From: Haematobia irritans
Taxonomy: Eukaryota; Arthropoda; Insecta; Diptera; Muscidae
Assembly (NCBI RefSeq): GCF_050003625.1
Contig: NC_134398.1
Coordinates: 203,967,313-204,031,312 of the forward strand
Reading direction: 5' to 3'
Length of the DNA: 64,000 nt
Shown here: one piece after another, positions 11,961 through 23,200 of the stretch
How positions within the stretch are numbered: position 1 is the stretch's first letter
Layout: each line of letters begins with the position of its first letter
The notes under the pieces: generated by a model
The model's input: the letters and a program-made list of their open reading frames with translations, nothing else
What the model was told of the DNA's origin: nothing
The model's database searches: none
Program-made: the position numbers and the translations under genes

Positions 11961-13089
11961 GTAAAATTTGTCGCATGGAACTTTACGGTGAAGAAATGTT
12001 TTTGTGACAGTTTTGCTTTTGTGTCTGTTTCGGTATTAAAAATTATCGCCCAATTTCTTAACACAGATTTTTTTTGTGAAATTTATAGCATGAGATAATT
12101 CTTTGTGAAATGTGTCGCATGAGATTATTTATTGATTAAATTTTTTTCATGTGATAACTTTTTAATGAAATTTGTCGTATGGAAGGAACATTATTAAGGT
12201 GAAGAAATATTATGGTGACGTTTGTCGGTTCTGGTATAAGAAATTTTGTCACATGAGACAATTATTTTTGTGGGAAAAAATCATATGAAACTATATTATA
12301 GTATTGTTGTCAGCTCCATTATAAGAATGAGACATTCGTCGCATGCGATCATTTTTTTGGGGGAAATTTATGGCATGAGATAATCTTTTGATGAAATTTT
12401 TCGCATGGGAAATTATTTATGGCATAAGAAATTAACAATCGGTTTTCCGACACGGACTTAAGAGTTGTTTGTGAAATTTGTCGCATGCAATATATTTTTT
12501 ATCGAAATTTGTCGCATGAGACATTATTTTAGTAAACACTATATTATGGTGACGTTTGTCGATTCCGATATAGAAAGACTTATTTTTTCAAGACATATTT
12601 TTCTTTATTGAGCCTTTTTGGATTACAATGTTTTGTTTTTTCGGTATAAAAAATTAAGAAAACCGGATGTTTTCCGACACATTTGTTTGTTATATTTTTC
12701 GCGTGAGATAATGTTTCCTAAAATATGTGAAATATATGAAACTTTTTGCAGGAAGCAATTATTTTGGTGAAATTTTTTCGTTAAATGTTAAATATTATAG
12801 TGTTGTGGTCGACTCCGACAATTTTTTCTCATGCGATAAATTTTCTTCTGGTGAAATTTGTCACATGCGATAATATGGTAACATTTGTTGCAAGCGATCA
12901 TTTGTTGGTGACATTTGTCGCATGCGATAATTATTTGAATAACTTTAACGCATCAAAAAAAATTAGTGACATTTGTCGCATGAGACATATATGTTGTTGG
13001 AAAATTTTCTTATGTAAGAATTTAACAACCGGTTTCTCCACAAAGAGAAAAAGTCTGTTGTTAAATATTAGCATACATTAACTTTTATT

Positions 13090-13915
13090 GCAAAACATTT
13101 AAAATCTAAATGTAAACCGTTTTCAAAGTACTATGCTCCCCAAGGGATAGACGGAAGACCATCACCATCTCTCTGCCATTATGGTCAATTTTGCCAAAGC
13201 GCAAAGTGTCCACACAAAATGCCATTGTTGCCTTTAAAAACTTCTATATTCTAGACTGCTATTTCTGGTGTTTGGGACAAAGTTTTCCGCTCGCTTTTCA
13301 TTTCATACAACTTTTTTTTTTATTTACAACTCGCTTCTATTAAATGGAACCGGCAAGTGTTGCCCCAACGCTACCCCACAACACAACCGTAGTCACACAT
13401 TCCTGGACAACAACAATTATTTTGAATGGTGGACACAACTACGTGTTGGATGCTCCATTGCATATTCGTATCACTCGGTCCAAACTGTTTCAGTGGCCCA
13501 GTTTTATGGATGATGCAATTCATTTTGGACTATTTTTTGTTTGTTGGGAATAGAAGGGGGAGATGGGGTTATATAGTTTTGGCTATACTTTTAGTGACCA
13601 TTAAATTTTTTGAAAAGTGTTGCAATCTGACCATACCGGATGAGAGAAAAGCGTCCATTGAATTGCGGGCGGGACGGAAGTAGTTATTAGAAAATGTTCA
13701 ACAATTGCAGTTTTCAGTGGACAATCAGGGAAATGCTTCCGCGAAAAACTAACTAAAATTGTTGTACGTTCTTATGGAAAATGCTTCAAAAGCTTAGAAA
13801 TTAAGTGTTGTGGACGTAGAATTTAGAGAGGCTTTTTTTGCAAAAGGTTTCACCTTTCACCATTGTTTTTAGAAAAAGGCTGGAAATTGCATTGCTAAAT
13901 ACTCCAATTTTTTTT
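13090..13915. other. Moderately complex intergenic sequence, no supported gene
   Basis: Between 13268 and 13683 all three forward frames are open for 69-85 codons. None shows a recognisable motif, and the frames compete with each other. The GC content is higher than in the flanks. An exon cannot be excluded but no splice framework was found. Confidence 0.25.
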
Positions 13916-15205
13916 ATTTTCTATAGAAAATTTTGTCAAAAATTTTATTTCTATAGAAAATTTTGTCAAAATTTTATTTCTATAGAAAATTTTATCAAAA
14001 TGTAACTTCTATAGAAAATTTTATCAAAATTTTATTTCTATAGAAAATTTTGTCAAAACTTTACTCCTATAGAAAATTTTGTCAAAATGTTATTTCTACA
14101 GAAAATTTTGTCAAAAATTAACTCCTATAGAAAATTTTGCCAAAATTTTATTTCTACAGAAAATTTAGTCAAACATTTTATATTTATAAGATTTTTCAAA
14201 ATATTATTTCTATAGAAAATTTTATCAAAATATTATTTCTATAGAAAATTTTATCAAAATTTAACTTCTATAGAAAATTTTGTCAAAAATTTCCTCCTAT
14301 AGAAAATTGTGTCAAAATTTTATTTCTATAGAAAATTTTGTCAAATTTTTATTTCAAAGAAAATTTTTTCAAAAATTTACTCCTATAGAAAATGTTGTCA
14401 AAATATTATTTCCATAGAAAAATTGTCAAAACTTTACTTCTATAGAAAATTTTGTCAAAAATTTATTTCTATAGAAGATTTTGTCAAAAATTTACTCTTA
14501 TAGAAAATTTTTTCAATATTTTATTTCTATAGAAAATTTTGTCAAAATTTTTTTTATAGAAAATTTTGTCAACATTTTATTTCTATAGAAAATTTTGTCA
14601 AAATTTTATTTCTATAGAAAACTTTCTATAGAAATTTTATTTCTATAGAAAACTTTCTATAGAAATTTTATTTCTATAGAAAATTTTTTCAAAAATTTAC
14701 TCCTATAGAAAATTTTATCAAAATTTAACTTCTATAGAAAATGTTATAAGATTTAACTTCTATATTGAAAATTGTCAAAACTTTACTTCTATAGAAAATT
14801 TTATCAAAACTTAACTTCTATAGAAAATTTGATCAAAATTTAACTTCTATAGAAAATTTTGTCAAAAATTTATTTCTATAGAAAATTTTGTCAAAAATTT
14901 ACTCTTATAGAAAATTTTGTCAAAATTTTATTTCTATAGAAAATTTTGTCAAAATTTTATTTTTATAGAAAATTTTGTCAATATTTTATTTCTATAGAAA
15001 ATTTTGTAAAAATTTTATTTCTATAGAAAATGTTGTCAAAAATTAACTCCTATAGAAAATTTTGTCAAAATTTTGTTTGTATAGAAAATCTTGTCAAAAT
15101 TTTATTTCCAGAGAAAATCTTTGTCAAAATGTTACTTCTACAGAAAATGTTGTCAATATTTTATTTCTATAGAAAATTAATTAAAAAATATTATTTCTAT
15201 AAAAA
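13915..15205 (+). repeat. 29-bp satellite array, about 1.3 kb
   Basis: Roughly 45 tandem copies of a 29-bp unit. Each joins the palindrome TTTCTATAGAAA to the near-palindrome AAAATTTTGTCAAAATTTT, with scattered substitutions. Because three units make 87 nt, every frame without a chance stop reads as a 29-residue repeat rich in Phe/Tyr/Ile/Lys; these ORFs are not genes. Terminal inverted repeats of a host transposon were not found around this copy. Confidence 0.8.
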
Positions 15206-15298
15206 TGCAGACTTTTGTCTATGACTGTATCATGTAATCGTCATTAGCAGAATTTAGACCATTTCCACACGTTTGTTCTAAAATGTTTATGTTTATGG

Positions 15299-15523
15299 TC
15301 ATTGAACCATATGATAAACTATGAATGCCCCCATCGCGAAACAGATGACATGAAATACGCTCATATGCAACATCGGTTCGTTATACATTTCAACCATGAA
15401 AAGTGACCATAAAGTTGTAGCTCCAGCAAAACACAAAAAGCCCAAAGTGACCACTATACATATAATTAACCATTGTAAGTGCATGCATGTACATAATTTT
15501 TCCAATGACAATGCATTCTCCAT
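15299..15523 (-). CDS. Possible small two-helix membrane protein (74 aa)
   Basis: A single-exon minus-strand ORF from ATG at 15523 to TGA at 15299. The peptide starts MENALSLEKLCTCMHLQWL and contains two hydrophobic segments, about residues 18-44 (IICIVVTLGFLCFAGATTLW) and 51-73 (LHMSVFHVICFAMGAFIVYH). These are joined by a short acidic loop containing EMYNEP. Composition is balanced and non-repetitive, unlike the surrounding satellite and TE sequence, which favours a real small gene. I do not recognise the family. It could instead be a chance ORF or the last exon of a longer gene. Confidence 0.45.
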   Translation of the reverse strand: MENALSLEKLCTCMHLQWLIICIVVTLGFLCFAGATTLWSLFMVEMYNEPMLHMSVFHVICFAMGAFIVYHMVQ

Positions 15524-15951
15524 TTATGGTCTAGTTACAAAATTTCTTTTGTTAAACTGAAAACGTGTCAATATAAAATGCAAACTACTCGCGCGGTGTG
15601 AGAAAATATGAAGATTTATAAAACCAGATGATAACCCCTATTAATCTAGGAACAAATCTGCAAACTAGGAATTGTAATCAAATCAATCAAATCGAAAATT
15701 ATAGTTGTGGAACATTCGACTGTTTTAAAATTTCGAAAAAAAGCGAATTTTCGAGGTTTTTTAGTTTTGAAAAAATCGATTTTCCTTATTAAAAAATTAC
15801 AGATATGTACTCTCAGAGTTGCTGTAGAAATATTTGAACCATATTCTACTTGTAATTCAATGTCGTATTTTAGCCAACATCAAATGTCGATTAGCCGATT
15901 TGAGTCGAATTTCAAAACTATTAAAACTCGTTTAGTCGAATATGAAGATTT

Positions 15952-16031
15952 AGGTTAGGTGGCAGCCCGATGTATCAGGCTCACTTAGACTATTCAGTCC
16001 ATTGTGATACCACATTGGTGAACTTCTCTCT
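15952..16031 (-). mobile_element. 5'-truncated SINE copy with 11-bp target duplication
   Basis: The 80 bp match the 3' part of the SINE at 11232-11582, from AGGTTAGGTGGCAGCCCGAT to the body block GAACTTCTCTCT. They lack the tRNA-like head. The copy is flanked by the direct repeat TATGAAGATTT at 15941-15951 and 16032-16042. 5' truncation plus a variable-length target duplication is the signature of target-primed reverse transcription. Confidence 0.7.
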
Positions 16032-16760
16032 TATGAAGATTTTAAAAGGCCGACTTGGACAATTGACAAAAGTCAAATTTCAACTATTGTGTACCTATTA
16101 CAAAAAGATTTTGACACCTACCCAATAGAAAAGCATTCCAAGCAGGGATGGAAAATGCAGTACTATAGTACTTTAGTACCTTTGTGTAGACATTTTTGAG
16201 CCGATATCAGATTTATGGTACAATAGTTTTGACAAAATATTTTAATATTTTGAGACAAACTTATTTGCTAATTATCTTTTACAAATTTAGCAAAACAGAC
16301 ATGTTCGCGCGAGAATAAAATTTCGATATTGTAAAAGCCATAGTCAAAAATTTCAAGAATGTTTTAGTCGAAAATGGCATGTGTTTCCATTTTACGCTTC
16401 CACACGAACACTTTCTAGATGAAAAGTTATAGCCCTGTCAGCATTTCAAAGTTCCATTTCACAGACCACAGACCCGTAAGTGACACTGCAACAATCGCCA
16501 ACTGTGATAGTTTTAGTCATCATTATTCGCATGAAAGTATTTTGCCATCATTATTGTTACAAGAGCCATTTTATATTTTGTGAAACACCAAGCACAACTA
16601 GCTTCTTATAATTTATTTAAATAAAACGATAATGAAGTGCTGAAAACATGGTTATTTCGCTTAAAATTGTGAAAGGTATATTGGTGAACAATTTTTGACT
16701 TTCCAAATGCAATAAAGTGATAGTTTTTCAAATATTTTTCAAGACACGCTGCCTCCGTTG

Positions 16761-17307
16761 TAGAGGTGTGCGCGTGACACGAAATTCTCGTGACACGCGT
16801 GATTCACGCAAGAATCACGTGAGTCGTGAACAAAATCCAAAGCAAGTCTCGTGAATGTGCGTGAATGGGACTAAAATAATTATGTCGTGCGTGAGCGTGC
16901 GTGAAAAATAAAATCGGTTCGTGAATGTGCGTGAATAAAATTTCTGCAAAATCACGCTCACGAAAAAATCAAGATTTAATTCATATTCGTATTTTAACTG
17001 AAATTAATTTAGCTCTAGAACTATATTCTATTTTTGAAGTTTGTTACCTTTGCAGATTTCTGTTTGGAAAATGTCGTGAGGTTCGTGAATTTGTCGTGAA
17101 TCACGAGAATTATCGTGAATCGTGCGTGAACGTGAGTCTTTAAAGTAGTTCGTGCGTGAGCGTGCGTGAGTACTGGTTTTCATTTCGTGAATGTGCGTGA
17201 GTGGGATTGGCTACAACGCGTATCGTGCGTGAGCGTGCGTGAATAAACATTTTGTTTCGTGAATGTGCGTGAGTGTGAGTGAAATTTCAGTCACGCGCAC
17301 ACCTCTA
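16761..17307. mobile_element. hAT-like MITE with CGTGA repeats, 8-bp TSD CTCCGTTG
   Basis: The termini TAGAGGTGTGCGCGTGAC and, inverted, GTCACGCGCACACCTCTA are near-perfect TIRs. The perfect 8-bp duplication CTCCGTTG lies at 16753-16760 and 17308-17315. The 547-bp interior consists of CGTGAATGTGCGTGA-type short repeats around an AT-rich core. Close relatives are at 55743-56244 and, interrupted, at 1-2463. It is nested in hAT-like element 1, so it is younger. Confidence 0.85.
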
Positions 17308-17579
17308 CTCCGTTGGGAATAAAAGCACTAGCTGATAGACGCTACAACATGAAAATTGCAACTTGTAACTCAACATCAATCTTTTATAAATGCATAAAAA
17401 TATGTTAAATGTGATATGATAGTGGTATAAAAGTTTTATTTTTGAGAATTTATAAATGTTTAATAAAATTAATAAACATCTAAACAATCGTGTTTTACTT
17501 GACCACAATGATTCTTTTACAACTATCTTAAAATGCACTTTCTCTGACTGCTTGAAGGGGCTCTTATTGGCGTCCTTCT

Positions 17580-17825
17580 AAATGTATCCAGAAGGGCACC
17601 TAATAATTGCACCCATGCGATACGTTTTTGTAGTAACTTGGCGTGGTACAACATCTCTAGTGACGGCGCTTTTCCGAGGAGTTTTGGATATCGTATACGA
17701 CTGTTTTCGACGTAGTGGGGAATCTCAGAAGCGCCCCCAAATTCAAAAAATGTTGACAGGGAGATCGTGTATTAAAATAATGCGAACCATTAGTCACGGA
17801 GAAAATCTTACCAAAAACCACCAAA
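17580..17825. other. Non-repetitive, higher-GC segment inside hAT-like element 1
   Basis: This piece differs in composition from the rest of the element and is the only part open for coding: a forward ORF starts at 17582, and its C-terminal part runs into the satellite. The translated part (MYPEGHLIIAPMRYVFVVTW...) shows no family motif. It could be a transposase remnant or a captured host fragment. Confidence 0.3.
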
Positions 17826-18200
17826 GAAAATTTTGTCAAAATATTTTTCTGTTGGAAAATTTTGTCAAAGATTTATTTTATTTTTTGTCAACATTTTATT
17901 TCTATAGAAAAATATGCCTAATTTTATTTCTATGGAATATTTTCTACAGAATATTGTTATAACAAATTTTGTCAAAATTTTATTTCTATAGAAAATTTTG
18001 TCAAAATTGTGTTTCTGTAGAAAATTTTGTCGACATTTTATTTCTATTGAAAATTTTGTCAAAATTTTATTTCTATAGAAAACTTTGTCAAAATTTTATT
18101 TCTATAAAAAATCTTGTCAAAATTTTAATTCTATAGAAAATTTTGTCAAAATTTTATTTCTTTAGAAAATTTTGTCAAAACTTTATTTCTTAAAAAAAAA
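17825..18200 (+). repeat. 29-bp satellite array inside hAT-like element 1
   Basis: About 12 copies of the 29-bp TTTCTATAGAAA/TTTTGTCAAAATTTT unit, occupying the region just inside the right subterminal block of the element. Confidence 0.75.
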
Positions 18201-18349
18201 ATATTTTCTTTAAATTTCAGTCAAAAGAAGCTCTTGACAATAATCTTCCAATGGAATTTTTGTTGAAATTTAGTGAAAAGTACTTTACGCTCAAAAAATA
18301 CTTTTTTTGTACTTTCTTAAAAATTGTTTTTTCCATCTCTGATTCCAAG

Positions 18350-18927
18350 GCGTCGCATAATCTTCTCTCTAAACACTCAAAGAAATTTGATGATAGGTAC
18401 GGCTGAAATTTCCGCTGCAACATCAAAAGATATGCCTTTTTTAATCCCTCACGGCTTCGTTATGCAGTATTCAAAGAAAACAAGCCTATTGTAGTGAACA
18501 TTTTTCTTAAGACAAAATTTAATGAACACATAAACACAAAATTCCTTTAAATTACTTGCTGACAATTTCCCTCCCTCCCATTATGACAAAGCTACTTTCC
18601 CTAGAAATGTATGGTTGGAAAATACAGACATTTTCTTACAAAGCAATAGATAGTAGCCATAATATTAAAATGTTCAATGACCTTTTACTTATATTGCCCA
18701 TCTTAATAAAAGTAACCTGTGGCCTACCTGTGATTTCATATGAACATCTTACTACCTGCTTTATATATTCGAATCTTTATATTCGTATAAACGAGCGAAT
18801 AAAGGAATTTCTACAGCAATGGAGGATTTATTTAAATCTCTCTCTCTCTCTGTCTCTTGTGCTCACTCCCTGTTTCAATGAAAGAGAAAACTATTTTCAG
18901 AGAGAATGATGCCACATTATTGCATAT
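18350..18927. other. Unassigned sequence with a short TC microsatellite
   Basis: A (TCTC)n tract lies at about 18837-18856. A 117-codon ORF (18556-18909) runs across it but has no recognisable features. Confidence 0.3.
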
Positions 18928-19730
18928 CAGGGATGGAAAATGCAGTGCTATAGTAATTTTTTCAATACTTTTTCACCCCGGTCAGTACCGTAGTACCCCC
19001 ATAGACAATAGAAATACATAGATATCCCACTCTTCTCTTTAAAAAAAATGTGTCAGTTCCAAAAATTAATTTTCTGACATTTCGTTTTTTTTTTTCGTTA
19101 AGAGAGATTCTTTTGTATTCGTTGTCCATTCACAATAAATTTTTTATGAGGAGTTTTTTATTACAGAACACCCTGTTGTTTGACAAAATATTTAAATATT
19201 TTGAGAAAGTCTTTATCAACCTTATTTGCTAATATTCTTTTACAAATATGGCAAAACAGGCTGTTCATGTGGGAAGAAAATCTCGATTTTGTAAAAGACA
19301 TAGTCAAAAACAGGATTTTATTGAACTTCAAGAATGTTTTAGTCGAAAAAAGATTGCGATTCTATATTATCGATTTTTTATTTCGGTAGAAAATGTTGTC
19401 AAAATTTTATTTCTATATAGAATTTTTGCAAAATTTTATTTTTATAGAAAATTTTGCAAAATTTTATTTCTATAGGAAATTTTTGCAAAATTTTATTTCT
19501 ATAAAAAAAATTTTGCAACATTTTTTTTCTACAGATTTTGTTTGCAAAATTTTATTTCTATAAAAAATTTTTGCAAAATTTGATTTATATAGAAAATTTT
19601 GTCAAAATTTTATTTTCTTTAAAATTTAGTCTCTTGACAATAATTTTCCAGTGAAAATTAGTAAAAAGTACCTTTCCGCTCAAAAAATACCTTTTTTGTA
19701 CTTTCTTAAAAATTGTATTTTCCATCCCTG
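18928..19730. mobile_element. hAT-like element 2 (CAGGGATGGAAAATGC ends)
   Basis: The left end CAGGGATGGAAAATGCAG and the right inverted end ATTTTCCATCCCTG are perfect inverted repeats over 14 bp. The subterminal sequences match element 1 at 16143-18341. Flanks TTGCATAT and TTCCATGC agree at only 5 of 8 positions, so the target duplication is decayed or absent. The interior contains a 29-bp-type array (19386-19610). There is no transposase. Confidence 0.7.
19386..19610 (+). repeat. 29-bp satellite variant array inside hAT-like element 2
   Basis: About eight units; several carry TTTTTGCAAAATTTTATTTC instead of the usual TTTTGTCAAAATTTT, a subfamily also seen at 59490-59640. Confidence 0.65.
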
Positions 19731-19734
19731 TTCC

Positions 19735-20283
19735 ATGCTCTTGTTATCGATAAATCTGGCAACCCTACATTCTCTCAACTCTGCCTGCTATTTGGGTGGT
19801 CTGCGGCATCTGGCTGTCATTATTTTTGTTTCATTTAAGTTGTGCACATCGTTTCTCCAGTGTTCTTTTTTTGTTTCGTTTAGTTTTTATTTAATTTAGA
19901 AAAGAAAACCCTAAAATAAATTGTTTAAATATTATTATAAAACATCTCTTAACAATATAAAAAGTGAATTTTTGGGTGTTGTCTTATAAACAAAGAGAAA
20001 TTATTGTCTAGTGATTGTGCTGGTCAAGACCGTCCGTCTGTCTTCTTGGACTGTTAATCAACAATGCAAAGAATTTAAAAACATTAAAATTTTAATAATA
20101 ACAACAACAGTGATAATATAAACAATTTAGCGTTGAAATTATAATAACAAAACAATTGTAAATATGCATTTAATTCAGTTTTAATTTGCCTTTTATTCGT
20201 GTGGTTTTTGTTGTTGTTCCTCGATGTGTTAGCCACTTGCAATTGAATATCACGAGCACACGAATAAAATCAAAAAAAAAAAT
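19735..20283 (+). promoter_or_regulatory. smo: Probable promoter and 5' UTR region of smoothened
   Basis: This is the sequence between hAT-like element 2 and the smoothened start codon. It lacks repeats and contains short ORF-free stretches with AACAACAACAG and similar A-rich leader-like sequence. The transcription start cannot be placed from sequence alone. The transposon ends only about 550 bp upstream of the ATG, so the promoter is either compact or partly supplied by or overlapping the element. Confidence 0.3.
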
Positions 20284-23200
20284 ATGAAGATTCCAAAAAA
20301 GTAAGTTCTTAAGTCTTAATTCATCCATTATAAGATAATGTGTTCAAGGAATTTGCACAATGAAAATTAGCCGCAATGGTATGGGAAATTAAGTTTTTAT
20401 TATTTGTAATATGTCTAGAAATACTAAATAGTTTTGGCCAAAAGTAGTTCTATTCCTTTATAGCAGCTCATGTTTTAACTACAGTGGGTCATAGTTAGAG
20501 TCTGTAATTTTTCTGACTTCTGTGGGATTGACACATGTATTCTCCTGGCCAAGAGGCTGACGTTGCAGTTGTTCCTATATGCCGACAATATTATGACGGT
20601 TTGTGGGTCTAGAATGTCACGGAATACCATTCTGGAATACTTCTGGCCAAGATTTCCGTTTTACAATTTGTGGTACATGCAGCAATTCTTCATCGAAAAT
20701 TGTCTTCATGGTGGAAGACTAAACTCTCGATGGAATTCTAATGATTATTTTGTGGTAAATTATATACAGGACCCAAGCATTATTAAGGGCAATATAAAGA
20801 TTTTTTTACAGATCAGCTAGCATTAATTTAAATTAATTAATTATTATTTTTTTGAGCTCTCTCGGCAAACTGGCTGGTTAAATTATTTGAGGCTCACATG
20901 GATTTTCAGTCCATTGTGCCACCAGTTAGCTGGCAAAAACTGCACCGGGACAAACAAGGCGCTCTTAATCGTGTAACATTTTTCAACAACAACGTGACTA
21001 GGACTTCTCTATCCCCATCCGGATGACTGTTCCATAATCACGTCAGTTCGAAATTTTAAAGAGTTTATCCTAAGTTGGCTAACTATTTGGTTGCTAGAAA
21101 TTCCTTTGTGGAGTTTCTAGGCACATCTTCCCACAAAAGGAACAATAAGTCGCTCTAGAAGGTGGAGTTACGTCCTCTCACTTTTCAATGTGACTAGGAC
21201 TCCTTTACCTCCATCATGTATCAATCTGAACACCTTTGTCAAATGAAATTTATCTCATGTTGGCTATCTATAAGGCTGGCAGAAAATCATTTGTGGAATT
21301 TCGAGACACAACATATTCTCCTAAGAGTAACAAACAGGGTTTCGCCTATCCTCTTTTTCAACTTCAACGCGACTAGGACTGCTCTCCACCCACCATGTAA
21401 CAATTTGCAGATGACTGTTCCATAATTACGTCAGATCGAAATATCAAAGACAGGAATCTGCAAATAAAGCACATTCGTAGTTGGACTCGAAGCCTAATAT
21501 TATCATTCATCACCATAGCGTTTCCACATCGAAACACTCCAAAGTTTATATTGCATTCTTTAGTGAAAATATTTCGACTTCAGATGATGTCGAGATGGAT
21601 CAGATCGATGATATCCCGGCTAAAATCTGCTACGACGTATTGTATGGGAAGTTATGTCTCATTTCTGAACCTAGCAATGCAAATATGATAGCTCGAAATT
21701 TGACGCATATCAAGCCTACCTACCCTACAGATCAAATCTAGAGTATTCATTATTTTTGTCGTGGCTTTCTCGGCAGACCGTTATAATTTAGTACCAGGCC
21801 ATTATTTTAGCCTCACGTAGACTATTCACTTCATTGTTATACCACAAGGGGTGAACTTCGATATTATTAATGAGTGCTTTCTGATTATATGATTATCATA
21901 ATGACCAACTTAGATCTGACCAGTACAGTTACCTCAAATCCTAATTGACTGGTATCATTTTCAGGTCAGGTCCATAAACCACAATATCATATTGAGGTCA
22001 GGTCGGGTCGGGTCGAAACGTAAAAGAGTTTATCTTAAGTTAACTAAATATTTGGCTGATAGAAAATCATTTGTAGAAGTTCAATGCACGATACCTTCCC
22101 CTAGGAGGAACAAAAATGCGCTCCATGATAGAGTTTCGTCCGCCCTCTTTATCAACCAACACCATCAATCTGATAATCTTCGTGTAGGGTTTCTTCTATA
22201 ATTACGTCAGGTTTAAATATCAAAGAATTTGGGGCGAAAAGTATTCCCCTCAAGAAATTCTTCCTCCTCGAAGAAACATAATGTTCTGACATCATATTCG
22301 TCAACCTTTTCCCCTTTAGTCATATGTGCGGATGCCATGGTCTAGAAAGACCACAATATTACGACTGATCCTTAATACTCGTGATTTTGTATTTGGAGGC
22401 TTTTCCTTGCCAGTGCCAATACAAAAGGGCCCTCTGATAACTCCATAAGTTTTAATGTCAATAAATTTCCATGTTTGGAACTTAATTTGTAACCCTACTA
22501 ACCCTAAACAAACCAACATCAAAAACTAATTTATTTTTTTTTTTGTTCGTATTTTCAGCAAACGAAAACCCCTATCATTTGCTGATATCAAGTTCGTTCT
22601 TATAACCATATACCTAATACCAGCCGATCAACATGTCAGTGCGAATATTACGATAGGCAATCATTTAATTCAGCCAGCCACCGGGGCCAATGGCTTATCC
22701 TCAAGTTTACAAACAACATTGGAACCCATAAATGGTACTAGCAATTTCCGGATCTATGGTAGTAAAAAAGGCAAAGAGGACAAACATTGGATGGATGGTC
22801 GAGGTTTGACTATGCAACATGTGAAATGTGTGCGCAAAGGAAGTTGTGAAAAATTAAATTTTTCCACATGTTTGGGAGCTAAACTTCCATACGAATACAC
22901 AAGTTTAGATTTAACAATATCACACAGTCAAAAGGATATACAGGAAAGATTAAATAATAGTTTGGCCTTGAAGCATGTACCAAAATGTTGGGCGGTTATA
23001 CAGGTAAGTGAGAGGAATTTAAGATTTCTTATATAAAGTTGCTAAAGAGTTTTCGTTTGTTTGTCTTTTTACAGCCATTTTTATGTGCCGTTTTGGTTCC
23101 GAAATGTGAAAAAATCAATGACGAAGATATGGTTTATTTACCTTCACTGGAAATGTGTCGTATTACCCTAGAACCATGTCGTATACTCTATAATACTTCA

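Larger units (their letters stand above)
10560..12990. repeat. Dispersed local repeat: GAAATTTGTCGCATG(A/C)GA units
   Basis: The motif GAAATTTGTCGCATGAGAC, with variants GTGAAATTTGTCGCATGCGA, recurs more than 20 times at irregular 40-90 bp spacing, mostly in one orientation. It is interrupted between 11133 and 11960 by a second repeat family and a SINE. No ORF is credible; the 98-codon ORF at 12785 is a repeat reading. Confidence 0.6.
16143..18341. mobile_element. hAT-like element 1 (CAGGGATGGAAAATGC ends), 8-bp TSD ATTCCAAG
   Basis: The left end CAGGGATGGAAAATGC (16143) pairs with the right inverted end TTTTCCATCTCTG (18341), with one mismatch. The perfect 8-bp direct repeat ATTCCAAG flanks it at 16135-16142 and 18342-18349, which is the hAT-superfamily target-site length. 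The next insides also match the related element at 18928-19730 (AGTACTATAGTACTTT; AGTACTTT and AAAAATACTTTTTTTGTACT). Inside are a nested MITE (16761-17307), an unexplained 17580-17820 segment and a 29-bp array (17825-18200). No transposase is visible, so it is non-autonomous. Confidence 0.8.
20301..22558 (+). other. smo: smoothened intron 1 with degenerate retroelement fragments
   Basis: The donor GTAAGT follows the 17-nt coding part of exon 1; the acceptor TATTTTCAG ends at 22558. This is by far the largest smo intron (the others are 65-72 nt). It contains decayed SINE-like and LINE-like pieces (separate entries). The 85-codon ORF at 20563-20820 has no recognisable domain. Confidence 0.8.

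Noticed and set aside
13915..15205. CRISPR-like regular repeats
   Set aside because: The 29-bp units are directly adjacent without unique spacers, and the genome is eukaryotic; it is a satellite.
17305..17538. 77-codon minus-strand ORF next to the MITE
   Set aside because: Featureless, AT-driven composition; lies inside a non-autonomous hAT-like element without transposase motifs.
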